In this document: in pieces, positions 24,623 through 38,236 of the stretch
Position numbering within the stretch: the first letter of the stretch is position 1
How the letters are laid out: every line of letters begins with the position of its first letter
DNA from: Botrytis cinerea B05.10
Taxonomy: Eukaryota; Ascomycota; Leotiomycetes; Helotiales; Sclerotiniaceae
DNA: 64,000 bases
NCBI RefSeq assembly: GCF_000143535.2
Contig: NC_037321.1
Coordinates: 620,001-684,000 of the forward strand
Direction of reading: 5' to 3'
Translations under genes and position numbers: made by a program
Notes under the pieces: model-generated
What the model was told of the DNA's origin: nothing
The model's input: only the letters and a program-made list of their open reading frames with translations
Databases searched by the model: none

Positions 24623-26546
24623 CTTAAGGTCTTGAGATAAGTTTTGACACACGTTGAGATAATTTGTCAAGGCCCAATGTAAATATAAGAGAAGGTAACG
24701 ATTGCAATCCGAATGCGGCAGAAGCAAAAGAAAATATCATCAAAAGCAACGACTACTGCAAAACAAATAGCTTAGCCTTCGTCGACGTTTGATTGGGTAC
24801 TTTGATCAATTTTGTGAACAAAGAGGTACGCTTTTAAATGCTTATTTGGGGACTCGATCCCTCCTCGCCAAACCAATTTGTTCGAGGGAGGGGTAATTCC
24901 AGTATGGTATCATTCAGAAACAAAGACCCAGAGAACATACAGCAAAACGGTCAAAGGAAAGTCAAAGGATATAGCTGAGTTCAAGAATGAGGCAGCAACT
25001 GGTGAAGCTATACCGAAGAACCACAAAGGGATCTTAGCAAGAGTCTTTGTGCTCTCGGTCAAGAACAGGAAAATGACGGAGATGAAGAAGATACTGGTAT
25101 AGCTCATCACTCTTTGTGATGAATCGAAAATGCGTGCATCTCGACAGTGAAAGAATGGATCTAAAAAGACCACATTGTGTTGTACGATGGATGGAATGGA
25201 AGAAAACCGTATTCATTGTTGGGCCCATCGTCTCCTAGAACTTTCATAGGTGAAGTATTTGGACGGTATTTGTACTGTACAACTTCTATGGTTTCTTTTT
25301 TCATTGCCATAGATCTATGGTTGATTGAATAAAGGTGACGCTCCGCTGGCTCTCCGAGGGCCACTGCCGTGGAGGCAGAATAGCTGGGATTGTGTAAGCG
25401 TCCCTTCAACGGTCTGGCTGCCACGTGCCTGCATGCATGTGATATGTGATTCCATGTCACCAGCCACACCACCGTCTCATCGATAAGCCCCATCAAAACG
25501 AAATGACGAACTTCCACCTCATTTCTCCATTGTCCCACCCTTACTCCATACCATTGGCGCACGCAGGTTTCATAGAAAGTCGAGATCAAAGTTTAAAACA
25601 CCGCAACAACGTCAGCCAATTTTGAATCATTAGTTCCAAACTTCAGATGGCATCTTTTCTTCCCGCTGTTCCATAAATAGATGCCGGCCCAGATATACCA
25701 GACAGTCGAAAGTTAATGGCATTGCCATGGACATCTAAATCTAAATCTGTCGTCTCCCTCGCCTTCCTCCCACTGTTGTCGTACCGCAGACCAAGAGTAA
25801 GGGATCCAGTATATTGCTAGTCTTGCTGCTAGGCGTTAGCCGTTGACGGCACCACTATCCCCGCGGGTCCTCTTTAGCTGGTGATTACTCGTATGAATGA
25901 CTCGATTAGTAGCGGCCTTCTCGTAAGTCTTCTTGCTCCGACGTCTTTCATTCGAGCGGATAATGGAAATTAACTCGGTGGCGGCGGTATGGGGAGTGGG
26001 CATCTGCCTGGTCCTGAGTGTGTTCGTGTACGTTGCCGATTCTAATTCTCATTTCTAGCCACACGACATGCTTCTCCTCCGTGTCCATCGTCGTAACATC
26101 CGTATTATTGCTGTGAGACTGCTGAGTGCGTGTTGCGGTTGCCATTGCCATTGCCACTGCCACTGCCATTCCTGTTGCGCCATCCCAATATAACTTCATG
26201 CCTCGATCCTGTTCTGTCGTGCTTCTACCCGCAAATTAAATGTGACTATCATTACTCACGTACCCGCGGGTTAAATTTCCCTGTATCAACAATATACGTC
26301 GACAATCTATTGGCAACTCAAATTTCATGAGGCTATCCTCGTTAATCCCTGGTGCATCCAGCAGTTTCGAATGTTGCCCCACCATCGATCTGCAGGCCCC
26401 CCGATGACCGAGAATCCTACATTTAATTTATTATTCCTCCCTCGCGCTGTTGGGTAAGAACAAGAACAAGAACAAGAACAAAAACACAACCTTCTTCCAA
26501 CTTCTCCCAATAAATCCAAAGATTCTTCCACGTTCATCCCACAATC
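24623..26546. other. Intergenic region upstream of the UDP-glucose 4-epimerase gene
   Basis: About 1.9 kb between two divergent genes. It includes a CACGTG site near 25421, CCATTGCCA-type repeats around 26135-26170 and an AAGAAC hexamer repeat at 26456-26485 in the presumed 5' leader of GAL10. No ORF here is convincing. Confidence 0.5.
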
Positions 26547-28023
<1,477 letters not shown>

Positions 28024-29320
28024 AGTGGGCAGGGCCTATTGAGCACAGTTTTTGCAGTTTGAGGGGGCTTTCATGATTAATTTTGAGCATTTACATGAGG
28101 TTATATTAGTTATAGATATCAAATAAGTTCATTCACGACCAATTAGAGAATAAAATTAGAAGCAATTTTCCCACGATAGACGTATTATTGGAGCAGGTTG
28201 ATGTGTGTATAATCGTATTATCTCGAGAGTAGGTGAAGGAATTGACGATCGAGTGTGATAACGAATATGGTTAAAAGAAATAGCCATTATCTGATGTATA
28301 GAATATCAAAATTGGGAGCTCGAATATCGAGTTGCGGAAGCTAGAGTAGTGGTACGTTTAAGTAGAGTAGAGTGGAATAAGCTCACCGGGAGCTTGTATA
28401 GTGCGTATGCTTGGACTAGGTAGATGGAATTGATTAGTGGGAAAGAGAAAGGGAGGCTCTGGGAATAAGGTGGAAAGGAGGAGAGGCGGAGAAGCGGAGA
28501 GGAGAGGAGATGAGAGGAGAGGAGGGAGAGGAGGGAGTGTATTGGGAGATGGGATGGCATGGAATGGGGAAAGACGGGTATGAGAGCGGGATGAGGGGGG
28601 AGGGGGGAGGGGTGGAGAGGAAGAAAGGAGGGGAGGGAACGGAGGGGTATGAGGAGGAAAAAGGAGGGAATGAGTTTAGGTAGGTAGGTAGGTAGGTAGA
28701 TAGGTAGATAGGTAGATAGGTAGGTATGATTCCATTTCTTTTTACCCGATAACTAATGACGAATAAGAGATCTTCGGACCCGAGTAAAACCCCCACTCAT
28801 ATTTCCTATTTCATTTCATTGATTTTTGCATTTCAAAGCAGGTGAGGAGAGGAGGTGAATTTGAACTGATTTTGTGAGAGAAATATGTAAGTAGATGGAT
28901 GGTGCACGGATTCGAATCGACGCGCCCACAACGCCCTTGGAATGACATCTTGGTTGGTGGTGGTCATTGGGAATTCTTGCACGCTCCATCATCACGTAAG
29001 TAAGTGTGCGGGGTTCTTTCTTCCTTGCGTCCTGTTTTGTCTGTTTTCCAGGGGTAGCTATACATACCCCGACACATGCATGTCTGGTTTTGATTGTTAA
29101 GCATAAGCATAGAGGGGAGGGGAGAGAGTAGTAATAAGGCATGACGAATCTATGCTTATCAATGATGGGATGGGTTGGAAATTGTACGATGACTTGTTGA
29201 TGTCGATTGGGAGTTATTATAAGATCTCAATGAGTTTCTGATTCCCTCTCTCTTTCTCTGTTTATTTCTTTAGAGGAATTCGATATTTACACACACACAC
29301 AGAGAGAGAGAGAGAGATAT
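28024..29320. other. Intergenic region with strand-asymmetric purine tract and TAGG repeats
   Basis: About 1.3 kb between GAL10 and the quinone oxidoreductase gene. 28431-28676 is nearly pure purine on the + strand and is followed by TAGG/TAGA tetranucleotide repeats at 28677-28726. CACACA and GAGAGA microsatellites lie just before the next start (29292-29318). Confidence 0.6.
28677..28726. repeat. (TAGG)n / (TAGA)n microsatellite
   Basis: About 12 tandem tetranucleotides, first TAGG, then alternating TAGA and TAGG. Confidence 0.9.
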
Positions 29321-30894
29321 ATGTCTTTACGAATCCTCGGCGCGTCACCAATCTGCAGAAGTTTCAAGACCAAGGGGTTAACCGCAGCTATTAATAAGGT
29401 TAATACCGACGCGAACACGAACATCACCACCCCCCCACGTTTACCCCTCCAGTTCTCACGCTTCGCATCCTCGCGGCCACATTTTCAGACCGTTGCGAGA
29501 TCATTCGTCGCTTCTGATTTTCGGAGTGGTAGTTCGCGAATTCAATACGCGCAAAGGAGAAATATGTCGGCGGTTCCGCAGAAAATGAAGGCGGTGGTGA
29601 TTGAGAAGACCGGGGGCGTGGAGGTTTTGGATTATAGATCGGATGTGCAGGTGCCGGTGCCGGGGGAGGGAGAGGTTTTGGTGAAGAATGAGTTTGTGGG
29701 GGTCAATTATATTGATACGTAGGTTTTTGCGTTCTTTCTTGATTTTTCGGGTTCTTTTGGAGAGTTTGGTTTGGTTGAGTTGGTTGAGTTGGCTGGTTTG
29801 GTGTGGTTTGGTGTGGTTTGGTGTGTCTTGATTGGGTTGAGGGGATGGATGGATGGATGGATGGATGGATGGGTATACCTACTTATTGTAGAGTATATCC
29901 AATATACAATATAATCCACCCTTCGTTAGCTACTCAAAGAGCCATCTGCTAAAGTATCTCTCTCCAGCTATTTCCGCACAGGTCTCTATCCCTCTCCCAA
30001 ACCCGAAATCCTCGGCCGCGAAGCAGAAGGCACCGTCGTTTCTCTCGGTCCCTCCACAACCACAAATCTCAAAGTCAATGATCGAGTAGTCTACATGGGT
30101 ACCTCGGCCTACGCTGAATACACCGTTGTCCCCGCAGCAAAAGTGCACACTGTTCCCTCGGAAATCGCCCCTGGTATCGCCGCTGCAGCTTTTCTTCAAG
30201 GTCTCACAGCCCTGACTCTCATTCGGGAAGCGTACCATGTGCAACGCGATGATTGGATTTTGGTTCATGCTGCGGCGGGTGGTGTAGGTCTATGGTTGTG
30301 TCAGCTGTTGAGAGTGGTAGGTGCGAAGGTTATTGCGACGGCGAGTTCGGAGGAGAAATTGAAGTTGGCGAAGGAGAATGGGGCGTTGGTGGGGATCAAT
30401 AATAAGGAAGAGGATATTGTTAAGAGGGTACTTGAGATTACTGGGGGAGAGGGTGTTCATGCGACCTTTGATAGTGTGGGGAAGGATACTTTTGATGGGG
30501 ACTTAGAGGTGGTGAGAAGAAAGGGGACGGTGGTTAGTTTCGGTAATGCTGTAAGTTTGTTTTTTTCTTCTCTCAATTCTTTTATATCATCCATTCCCCG
30601 ATCCCAAATCCTCGAATTTCGCTAACTCTAACATTGGTGTAGTCTGGAGCAGTACCTCCCTTTGCAATTTCCAAACTAGCAGCAAAGAATCTAAAGGTTC
30701 TTCGTCCAACACTTTTTGGATACATAGCTACCCGCGAAGAATTTGAGAGATACACGGCGGAACTCTTTGATTTTATTATTAAGGATAAGTTGAATGTGAG
30801 GGTTCATGGTATATATCCTTTGGAGGAGATAAGGAGGGCACATACGGATATTGAGGGACGGGCGACGATGGGCAAATTATTGTTGAAGGTTTAG
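29321..30894 (+). CDS. ZTA1: NADPH:quinone oxidoreductase, zeta-crystallin type, probable mitochondrial leader
   Basis: Medium-chain reductase that reduces quinones with NADPH in oxidative stress defence. Exons 29321-29718, 29968-30550 and 30643-30894 encode 410 residues. The first 81 residues are Arg/Ser-rich with almost no acidic residues, a mitochondrial presequence profile, and a second in-frame ATG at 29564 (MSAVPQKMKAVVIEKTG) would give a normal cytosolic-length enzyme. The catalytic GroES-like domain includes FVGVNYIDTYFRTGLYP and ILGREAEGTVVS; the NADPH loop is HAAAGGVGLWLCQL; the end is RRAHTDIEGRATMGKLLLKV. No zinc-binding Cys cluster is seen, as expected for zeta-crystallins. Intron 1 is long (249 nt) and contains GTGTGG and GGAT repeats. 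Confidence 0.9.
29843..29873. repeat. (GGAT)n microsatellite inside intron 1 of ZTA1
   Basis: About seven GGAT units; preceded by imperfect TTTGGTGTGG repeats at 29798-29825. Confidence 0.85.
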
Positions 30895-31152
30895 GGGGAG
30901 AAAGAATGGGTTGATGGGATGGTATATATCTATCTCAGACTAGACGAACGTTTATGCAAGTAGTAAGATTACAATACTCATGAGGCTTTCACAAGAAAAA
31001 TGGACGGGTTTATTTTATTTTTGGGTGCTCGAGATTTCTGAAATGTAGTGATTCGAATGTGTTGAAATTCTTGGTCTTTTTGATCCTCGCTACTTTTTTG
31101 CGGTTGTGTAGTTTATCGGGATGGGGTGTTGAGTTTGGGGAATGATTCGATG

Positions 31153-31198
31153 GAGTTGAAGAGTTGAAGAGTTGAAGAGTTGAAGAGTTGAAGAGTTG
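31153..31198. repeat. Octamer tandem repeat (GAGTTGAA), about 5.8 copies
   Basis: Five perfect units plus a partial sixth. Confidence 0.9.
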
Positions 31199-31510
31199 GG
31201 GAATACAATTGGCAAGTAAAAAAGTACATGTAGATATCGTTTGGTAATCTTTTTCTTTGATAATATATATATTTATATATATATAGTTTGTAGGTTGAGT
31301 GAGGAAGGGAGAAAGCTGGGAAGAGGGATGGAAGAAAGGGGAAGAGGGAGGAAGAGGAAAAGAAAAAGAGAAGAGAGTGATTGGAGCTGGGTGCCGGAGG
31401 TAGGTGAATATACTCTTCTCTTCTTTACTTTGTTATTGTAAAATTACTGTTTCGATTGAGGATTTGTGTAGGTTCTTTTTTGTAGGTTGTCGTTTTTCTT
31501 TGTAGTTGGA

Positions 31511-31536
31511 TGTGTGTGTGTGTGTGTGTGTGTGTG
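31511..31536. repeat. (TG)13 microsatellite
   Basis: Thirteen perfect TG dinucleotides. Confidence 0.9.
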
Positions 31537-31613
31537 GTTTGGAAGAGGAGGGGGAGGGGGGAGAAGGTGAGGTGAGGAGAGGGATGTTTTTGGGAGGGGA
31601 TTACGAAGGGGTA

Positions 31614-31655
31614 TAGATGGGGATGGGGATGGGGATGGGGATGGATGAATAGATA
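31614..31655. repeat. GGGATG hexamer and AGAT tetramer repeats
   Basis: Four GGGATG-like units followed by AGAT repeats. Confidence 0.75.
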
Positions 31656-32155
31656 GATAGATGGCTATAGAAGGGAGGTGGAATGGGAAGGGGGGGAAAG
31701 AAATGAAAGAAATGAAGGAAAGAAGAAGGATTTAAGAGAGCGAAAGGGAAAAAAATGTAAGAAGGGAAGAAAAATGGAAGAGGAGAAAATATCTAGAAAT
31801 GAGATTTAGAAATGTATTATCTATAGACTGTGTGTTGGTTGTTGGGGATGCATGTAGTTGGATGTTTTTGAATGTATTGGATATGCTTGGAATGTGTTGG
31901 GGGGTTTTTGGGTAGATGGATGGACGGGGGGCAGTTGAGTTGGGTTGGTGAGGGAAGAATGGGATGATGGGAGGATGGGAGAGGAGGAGGATGGGAGAGA
32001 TTGGAGTGAAGATTTATAGTATAGAGAGGAAGAGTAAAGAAAGAGGAGATATTGATATAGTATGGATTTATAAGAGGGTTTATATATTTATATACACATT
32101 TGCGAGATCATCGTAGGAAAGAAGGAGGATTATTCATTAGCAATCCCGCGAGAAC

Positions 32156-32179
32156 ATCTCTCTCTCTCTCTCTCTCTCT
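32156..32179. repeat. (CT)n microsatellite
   Basis: About twelve CT dinucleotides. Confidence 0.9.
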
Positions 32180-32272
32180 TGTGAGGAAACTCTTTCGAAA
32201 TATATAAAAGAATGTCGTTACTCACAAGAGTTTGTTCGAAGCGCGTGGAAAATCTCAAGTGTTGGGAAAGTA

Positions 32273-32300
32273 TACATTCATTCATTCATTCATTCATTCA
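32273..32300. repeat. (CATT)n microsatellite
   Basis: About six perfect CATT units. Confidence 0.9.
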
Positions 32301-35300
32301 CTTGTATATTCAAACTACCATCTTAATCTCATCTCAAGTATATCGAAATCAAAGGTACACTCATGCATGTTCTCAAACCAGACGCGAAGTTGTATAGTAA
32401 TAAGTGACGCATCATTCAGACGGGATTGAATGGCCCGAAACTATTTTACCAAGTCTCACTCAACCGACGTGAATGAAAAGGTATAGTATATATAGTATTG
32501 GCAGAGCCAGTGAATGCATGACTGAAATTAGAGATTATACTTGTTGAGAAATTTACGAGAGAAAGGTATACAGACCGACGTTCGAAATGTTATCGCGAGG
32601 AAGAATCGGACGATATGATCTACGTGCGGTGTATGGGATAGGAAAAACACAGCTTTAGAATCGTTGACTCTCCTCGATTTTAAAAACTCAACTAGAATAT
32701 GGATGGACTGATCGATCTGTTGACTTATTCTCGTCTATTCTCTCTCTACTTGATATCAAGTAAAAACAGCAAGGCTAGAAATGAGAACCAAAACTTCCTA
32801 CACCTTCTTGAGATAAACGAGAGATCAAATCGTAGTATCATTCTCGAGACAAGAGTGTAGTATGAAATATAAACAGTGCGATGTGACTCTAAATCTTGAT
32901 CCTGGATGTGTAGACTAGGGAATTTCCATTTGGGTGTGCAATCAGTAGAGTAAAATGATATACCTCATATACGGTGAATATTACTAGGTTCTTCCATGAC
33001 TTTACCATAGTTCAGATCTTGTATATCGATTCCAGAGAGGATTTGCAGATGTTGGTTGGTTGCAAGATAACAATAATGCACCTCTACTTTGAAATATCCG
33101 AGGAAACTGTAGACGTCTGACTTTTTCCTTTGGAGGAAAGTAACAAATGAAGATATCGTAAGATTACATGCACAGTTCCGTTGGAAGATGATGAGTATGA
33201 TTTGGCGTATTTAATTGACTGACAAAAAGAAACAGCACACGATATCAAGCCCCCTATCTTCTTAACATCATCAAGTCCCACTATTTCCTCAAGATGAACA
33301 CATAAAGCTGAGTGAAGCGAACTCGGAGCAATACTCCCATACAAGACTAGGAGCGGCTCTTTCTCATTTATTGAAATCTAATATCCACTCCGATGGCTTA
33401 AGACCTTGCACCAACTTGGCGGACATTTCCTTCCCCAAAGCTAAACACGGTGAGTCTGGAGGAATCGGGCCTATTATGGATGGTGGGAATCCCGCTCTCC
33501 AGCACAGATCAAGTGTCCCGCGTGTTTGACTAGGTGGGATGCTGTGAGCACACACTAGGGAGGTGGATTCGTGGAGTGCGCTCGCTTCTCCATCTGGAGT
33601 GTATCATGAATGTATTGATGGGGGTAAATAGTGGATATGGGGAAATTGAGCGGTTGGGGGGGAGTGGATCTGGGAAGTGGTAGATAAGAGTCTCGACTTC
33701 GTTCCAGCTTGTTAGAAAGTGGATACTTCCGAGAAAGGCCAAAGAACAGTACGAGTACCTGCCCTAGCATGGCCATTGGTGTATCATCAGGTGTAGATAA
33801 ATGTGACAAGGCCACAGATAGTATCAATGTAATGAGGTGACACTCCAATGATGATGGATCATCTACTTGAAGCAAGCCACAGTCGCTAATTGTAGTGTAT
33901 ATCCCAACCATACAATACCGATGTAGGACAGAGCCTCCAGAGTCAAGAATCTCGTCGCCTAACACTTCGAGATGTTCCTCAATCGTATTCGCCTCCTAGA
34001 GAATCTCAAGCCACGTTAGGATTATGGCATGACGAGAGTTACGCCACGTTAAGCCTTTCTGAAGTTTTGATAAGCTTCTAGAAGCTTTTTAGTCATTGCA
34101 TTCAATGCATTGACAAGAACCAATGATGGATTTGTTTTGTTCTTGGTGAAGCTTGTTCTGAGTGTTCTAGTTCTGGGTGAAGGTAGAAAAAATAAAGTTC
34201 GACCAGTGAGAGAAAGGAAAAAGAAGAAAGAAAGGAAAGGAAAGGAAGGGCTTGATAAAAATTTGAAGCGTATCTTGCTTGCCGATGAAGTGCCATTATT
34301 AGCGTCTAAAGATGCTTGAAGATGACACCAAGTCCACGCTAAGGGAGAAAATAGCGCTAGAATTGACCTAGAAACAGACTAGAAGGTTTAGAAATCTATG
34401 CGAAATTGTTCACGGGCGTTGTCTAGATTCGAATATTCAAATACTGTGCAGGTGCAATATTAGAGAATCGTCTTCCCATCCTCGTCGGCATGTCCGTCTT
34501 TTAACTATTCGTTCTGGAGAAATCTGGCTTTTCCTATGGTCTTGATACCATGTTATCGCCATGCAGAAAAGATACGTACGAGCATCTGCATGAGTCCTGG
34601 AAGAGATTTAGCATGAGATTCAGCGAGGATGCAATGGTGGTGATTAGCGAAGAGGAGGCACTCGAGCACATAGATATGAGAATGAGAACGAGGTGATGCT
34701 GATTACATCCCTCTTTGATATTGTAAATGAATGGTTACTGGGTGATTCCCTCCATTCCCTGTCTTCCCCACCAACTCCAGTCCGTGTATAAGTGGATCTT
34801 CCATGGAACTTGATATTATTGCCCCTCTTGCCCCTCACACTCACACTCACACTCGCCCTCGCACGGAATTGTAACCCATGGGGAAATGCATAACAGTCTT
34901 GGCCCTCTCTTCCGATGCACATACCATGAGATGAGTGGATACATGCATGTTCATGGTCACTTGACCTCGATCTCACTCAACCCATTCACGACTATGCCCT
35001 TGCCCTTTGGATCAACAATGAAGCATTTGAGGTTGGAAGTGCATCTTAGTCCAACGCCCCGATACCTCCACGATCCATAATAACCCCGATGACAAAGACC
35101 GTGATGCTGGGAAGATCATGTACGACGTCGATGATGGTGTAGAGACAACGAAACTTGGCCCAATTGAAGCATTGGCCCGGGTAAATGTGTGGAGGAAATC
35201 ATGCTAAATGGTTAAGCTTTCACATGAAGCTTTTCTCCATTCGCCCTAGCTCTCTTAGCTCTTTTGGCTGTGCCTTAGCTCTCTTTCTTAGCTTCTCCAG

Positions 35301-36140
35301 ATCTTCCCGGCTTTTCTCACACTTTTCCTTCTTCTTCAATAGATCGACTGCGGGACTTTCCTTGTTCGGCCACATTTTCGGAGCGTCCTAGAGCCACTAA
35401 GAGTGTGTTACTGCGTTGGAATGGAAACCCCAATGGCAAGTGATCCAATCAGCTCAAGTCAACCCTTTCTTTCACGACGGCATCGTATGCGAAGAGGTGA
35501 ATATGGCTTAGTCGTCTCTTAGGGACTTTAGACGCTCAAAACATCTCCCTGCTTCAGTATCTACCGATACACTGGAAGGTTTAACAGCACAGAAGATAGC
35601 AAGGATCTGTCTTGCCTAGACCAAGCCGGGTAAGATGACAATCACTCAGACATCATACCATATCGTTGAATGATTTTCTCTTTGGGAAGTGTGGATCCCC
35701 TTATGCAATTTAATCGATTCACCCTGCTTGATTGGCTCAGATGATTCAAGGTCTAGGGTTTGCACAAAGTCGAATGATGGATATTTCCGATGGGAGATGG
35801 CGATGGAGATGGGGATGAGGATGGAGATGGAGATGGATGAGTGGGTTAATGGGTCTGGGGTAAGGTTAATTGAATGGAGACTGGGGTTTGGCATGGGGAA
35901 GTTCAACGATGGAAATTCCTATAAAGATGGAGTAACCCAGCTTCGCAATACAACATCGCCAACAACAACATCAACATCATCATCATCATCCTCCTCCTCA
36001 TCAATTCATCCTCTCTCTTTACAACAAGAACTTTGTATTCTCTCTATACTGCGTAGAAGAATTTCATTCTTATTCTCTCCAGTCCCTCCATTCTCTCCCC
36101 CTCAATCCACAAAACAACCCTTCCCTTCAATACCCTCACA

Positions 36141-37629
36141 ATGGCAGGTGGAATTCCAATTTCCACTACACCCCTCTCGACGGGGTTCCTTCGTGGAAAA
36201 GCTCTCATCTTTCCACTTTCCCTCGTCATCTCTCTATTTTTCCTTTGGGGATTCTCTTACGGTTTACTCGATGTTCTCAACAAGCATTTCCAAACAGTTC
36301 TCGATATCACCAAGCTCCAATCTACCGGTCTTCAAGTCGTTTACTTCGGTGGCGGTTATCTTCTCTTCTCTCCTATCGCCGCCGAAGTCATGAAGCGCAA
36401 GGGTTATAAGATTACTATCCTGATGGGTCTCTCACTTTACTCTCTTGGTGCTATTATGTTTTGGTAAGTTTTTGGCATTGACTCACAAACTTTGCACCAC
36501 TCGGATCATAGCTGACAAAAAATTCAGGCCAACTGCTCATTTCTCTACATACCAAAACAGAATTGCCTCATTTGGTGGTTTCTGTGCTTGCACATTGGTC
36601 ATCGCATGTGGACTCGCTACTCTCGAAACTGCCGCCAATTCTTATGCTGTTGTTATCGGCGACCCGGCATCGGCATCAGCTCGTCTTCAATTCTGTCAAT
36701 CATGGAACGGAGTTGCTTCATTCATTGGTCCATTGATTGCCGGAAAATACTTCTTCACTGGTGAAAACGCTCACAATTTAACCAATGTCCAATTCGTCTA
36801 TCTGGCAGTTGCATGCGCTGGTGCCGCCATCGCCGTTCTCTTCCTTGTCGCCAAACTTCCTGAAGTTTCCGAAGAAATGCTCGAATCCAGCACCGTTAAA
36901 ACCGAGAACCTTGCCCTCGATGAGTTTGGACAAGAAATCGGTCAAGGCCCAATCTATAAGCAATACAACATGATCTTTGCCTTCATTGCCCAATTCTGCT
37001 ATGTTGGTGCTCAAGTCACTGTTGCATCATTCTTCATCAACTACGCTACCGAAAATGCATCATACTCTTCCTCCCAAGCTTCTAACATGCTTTCCTACGC
37101 TTTAATCACTTTCACCGTTGGTCGATTCATCGCCACTGCTCTCGCAACCGTTTTCCAAGCTGATTTCCTCATGATCATCTACTCTGCCTTCGCTATCGCT
37201 TTCACAGCCGTTGTAGCTGCATGGCACGGAAATGGCGCTGTGGTCATTCTCATCCTTCTCTTCTTCTTCGAGGCCCCTATGTATCCTACTCTTTTCACCC
37301 TCGGTACTGCCAATCTCGGACGTCATACTCGTCGTGGTGCAGGTATTCTCGTCATGGGTGTCTCTGGTGGAGCCGTCTTCCCTCCTATCCAAGGTGCCAT
37401 TGCCGATTCTGCCGGTACTAGAATCTCGTATGTGGTTCCATTGGTTGGATTCGTTTATGTATTGGGATATGTTACTTTCCATTGGATTAGACATGGAAGA
37501 CATATCATGAGAGTTAAGGATGTCGTTGCAGCCGAATTTGTAGGTGTAGGGGGTATTGGTGGTGTGGTTGAGCAAGTTCATTACGATGGAGATAAGGTCA
37601 TGAGTGTTGAGCAAAAGGAAACTATCTAA
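36141..37629 (+). CDS. MFS sugar transporter of the FHS (L-fucose permease, FucP-like) family
   Basis: Proton-coupled sugar import across the plasma membrane is expected. Exons 36141-36463 and 36528-37629 (64-nt intron completing a Trp codon) encode 474 residues with about twelve hydrophobic helices. The first helix carries LFFLWGFSYGLLDVLNKHFQ, which is the FucP-family signature region, and YFGGGYLLFSPIAAEVMKRKG gives the helix 2-3 loop. ANSYAVVIGDP and RLQFCQSWNGVASFIGPLIAG match the helix 4-5 region, where NGVGSFIGP-like sequences are typical of this family. The central loop is acidic. Fungal members transport fucose, glucose or galactose; the substrate cannot be chosen from sequence. Confidence 0.9.
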
Positions 37630-38236
37630 ATGATTTCCACTATCTTTAATGATACTTTGGGAAAAGGGAAATTGGATGGTTTTCGGTGTTTGGGATGGGA
37701 TGGGATTACGAACGTCGTAATAGATGAAACGTATTATTTACTGTACATACACACTTTTTACTGGCATTTGCTTGGATGGCTTTTCTCTCTTCTCTTTATT
37801 AGATGAGATTGAATGAACGGATGGATGGACACGATACCACGATTGAAATGGAATAGAGACATAGATTTCCAATAAATTTACAAATTCATTACTTAATCTA
37901 CTTTCGTTTTATAAATGTGATGGTGCAACTGTGGATACGAATTTATACGAGATTTCTGACCCCCCTCTTGAAAATAACTACATTGTAGTTTCTTGTTCAG
38001 ACCTATTGAATATTTTCCTGCTTCTCACGCTCTCATCTTTTTCATTGTTTCAAAATCAACCATATTCCTAGCATTTTGATACTATATAATCCATGTATAT
38101 CTTGCAATTGGTGCTAGTATTCCAACTTTACAACTCATATGTATTGTTTTTAGAGCTGCTTCGTTTAGATCATCAAGCCTCTGATAGAAAAAGTTTATAA
38201 ACACAGAATAAACATTTAAGCCCCCATCTCACCACT
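37630..38236. other. Convergent spacer
   Basis: About 600 bp of AT-rich 3' flank between the transporter and the kinase-like gene; no supported feature. Confidence 0.5.

Larger units (their letters stand above)
30895..36140. other. 5.2-kb gene-poor, microsatellite-rich region
   Basis: No gene model here is supported. The first 1.4 kb is purine-rich on the + strand with many simple repeats. From 32.4 to 35.9 kb the composition is more even, with scattered ORFs under 140 codons that lack intron consensus, conserved motifs or composition typical of the neighbours. The last 350 bp before 36141 (GAT/GGA and CAT/CTC repeats, pyrimidine-rich) probably form the promoter and leader of the sugar transporter. 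Confidence 0.5.

Noticed and set aside
24623..24727. 35-residue N-terminal extension of the 852-aa protein
   Set aside because: It would start with TTG; the first ATG is 24622. An additional upstream exon is possible but unsupported.
25161..25589. 142-codon minus ORF as a gene
   Set aside because: No domain and no supporting structure; codon composition is unlike neighbouring genes.
28891..28950. GATTCGAATC as a tRNA T loop
   Set aside because: No cloverleaf can be drawn around it.
33084..33965. Minus-strand ORFs at 33084-33344 and 33555-33965 as gene exons
   Set aside because: They do not join through recognisable splice sites and show no domain.
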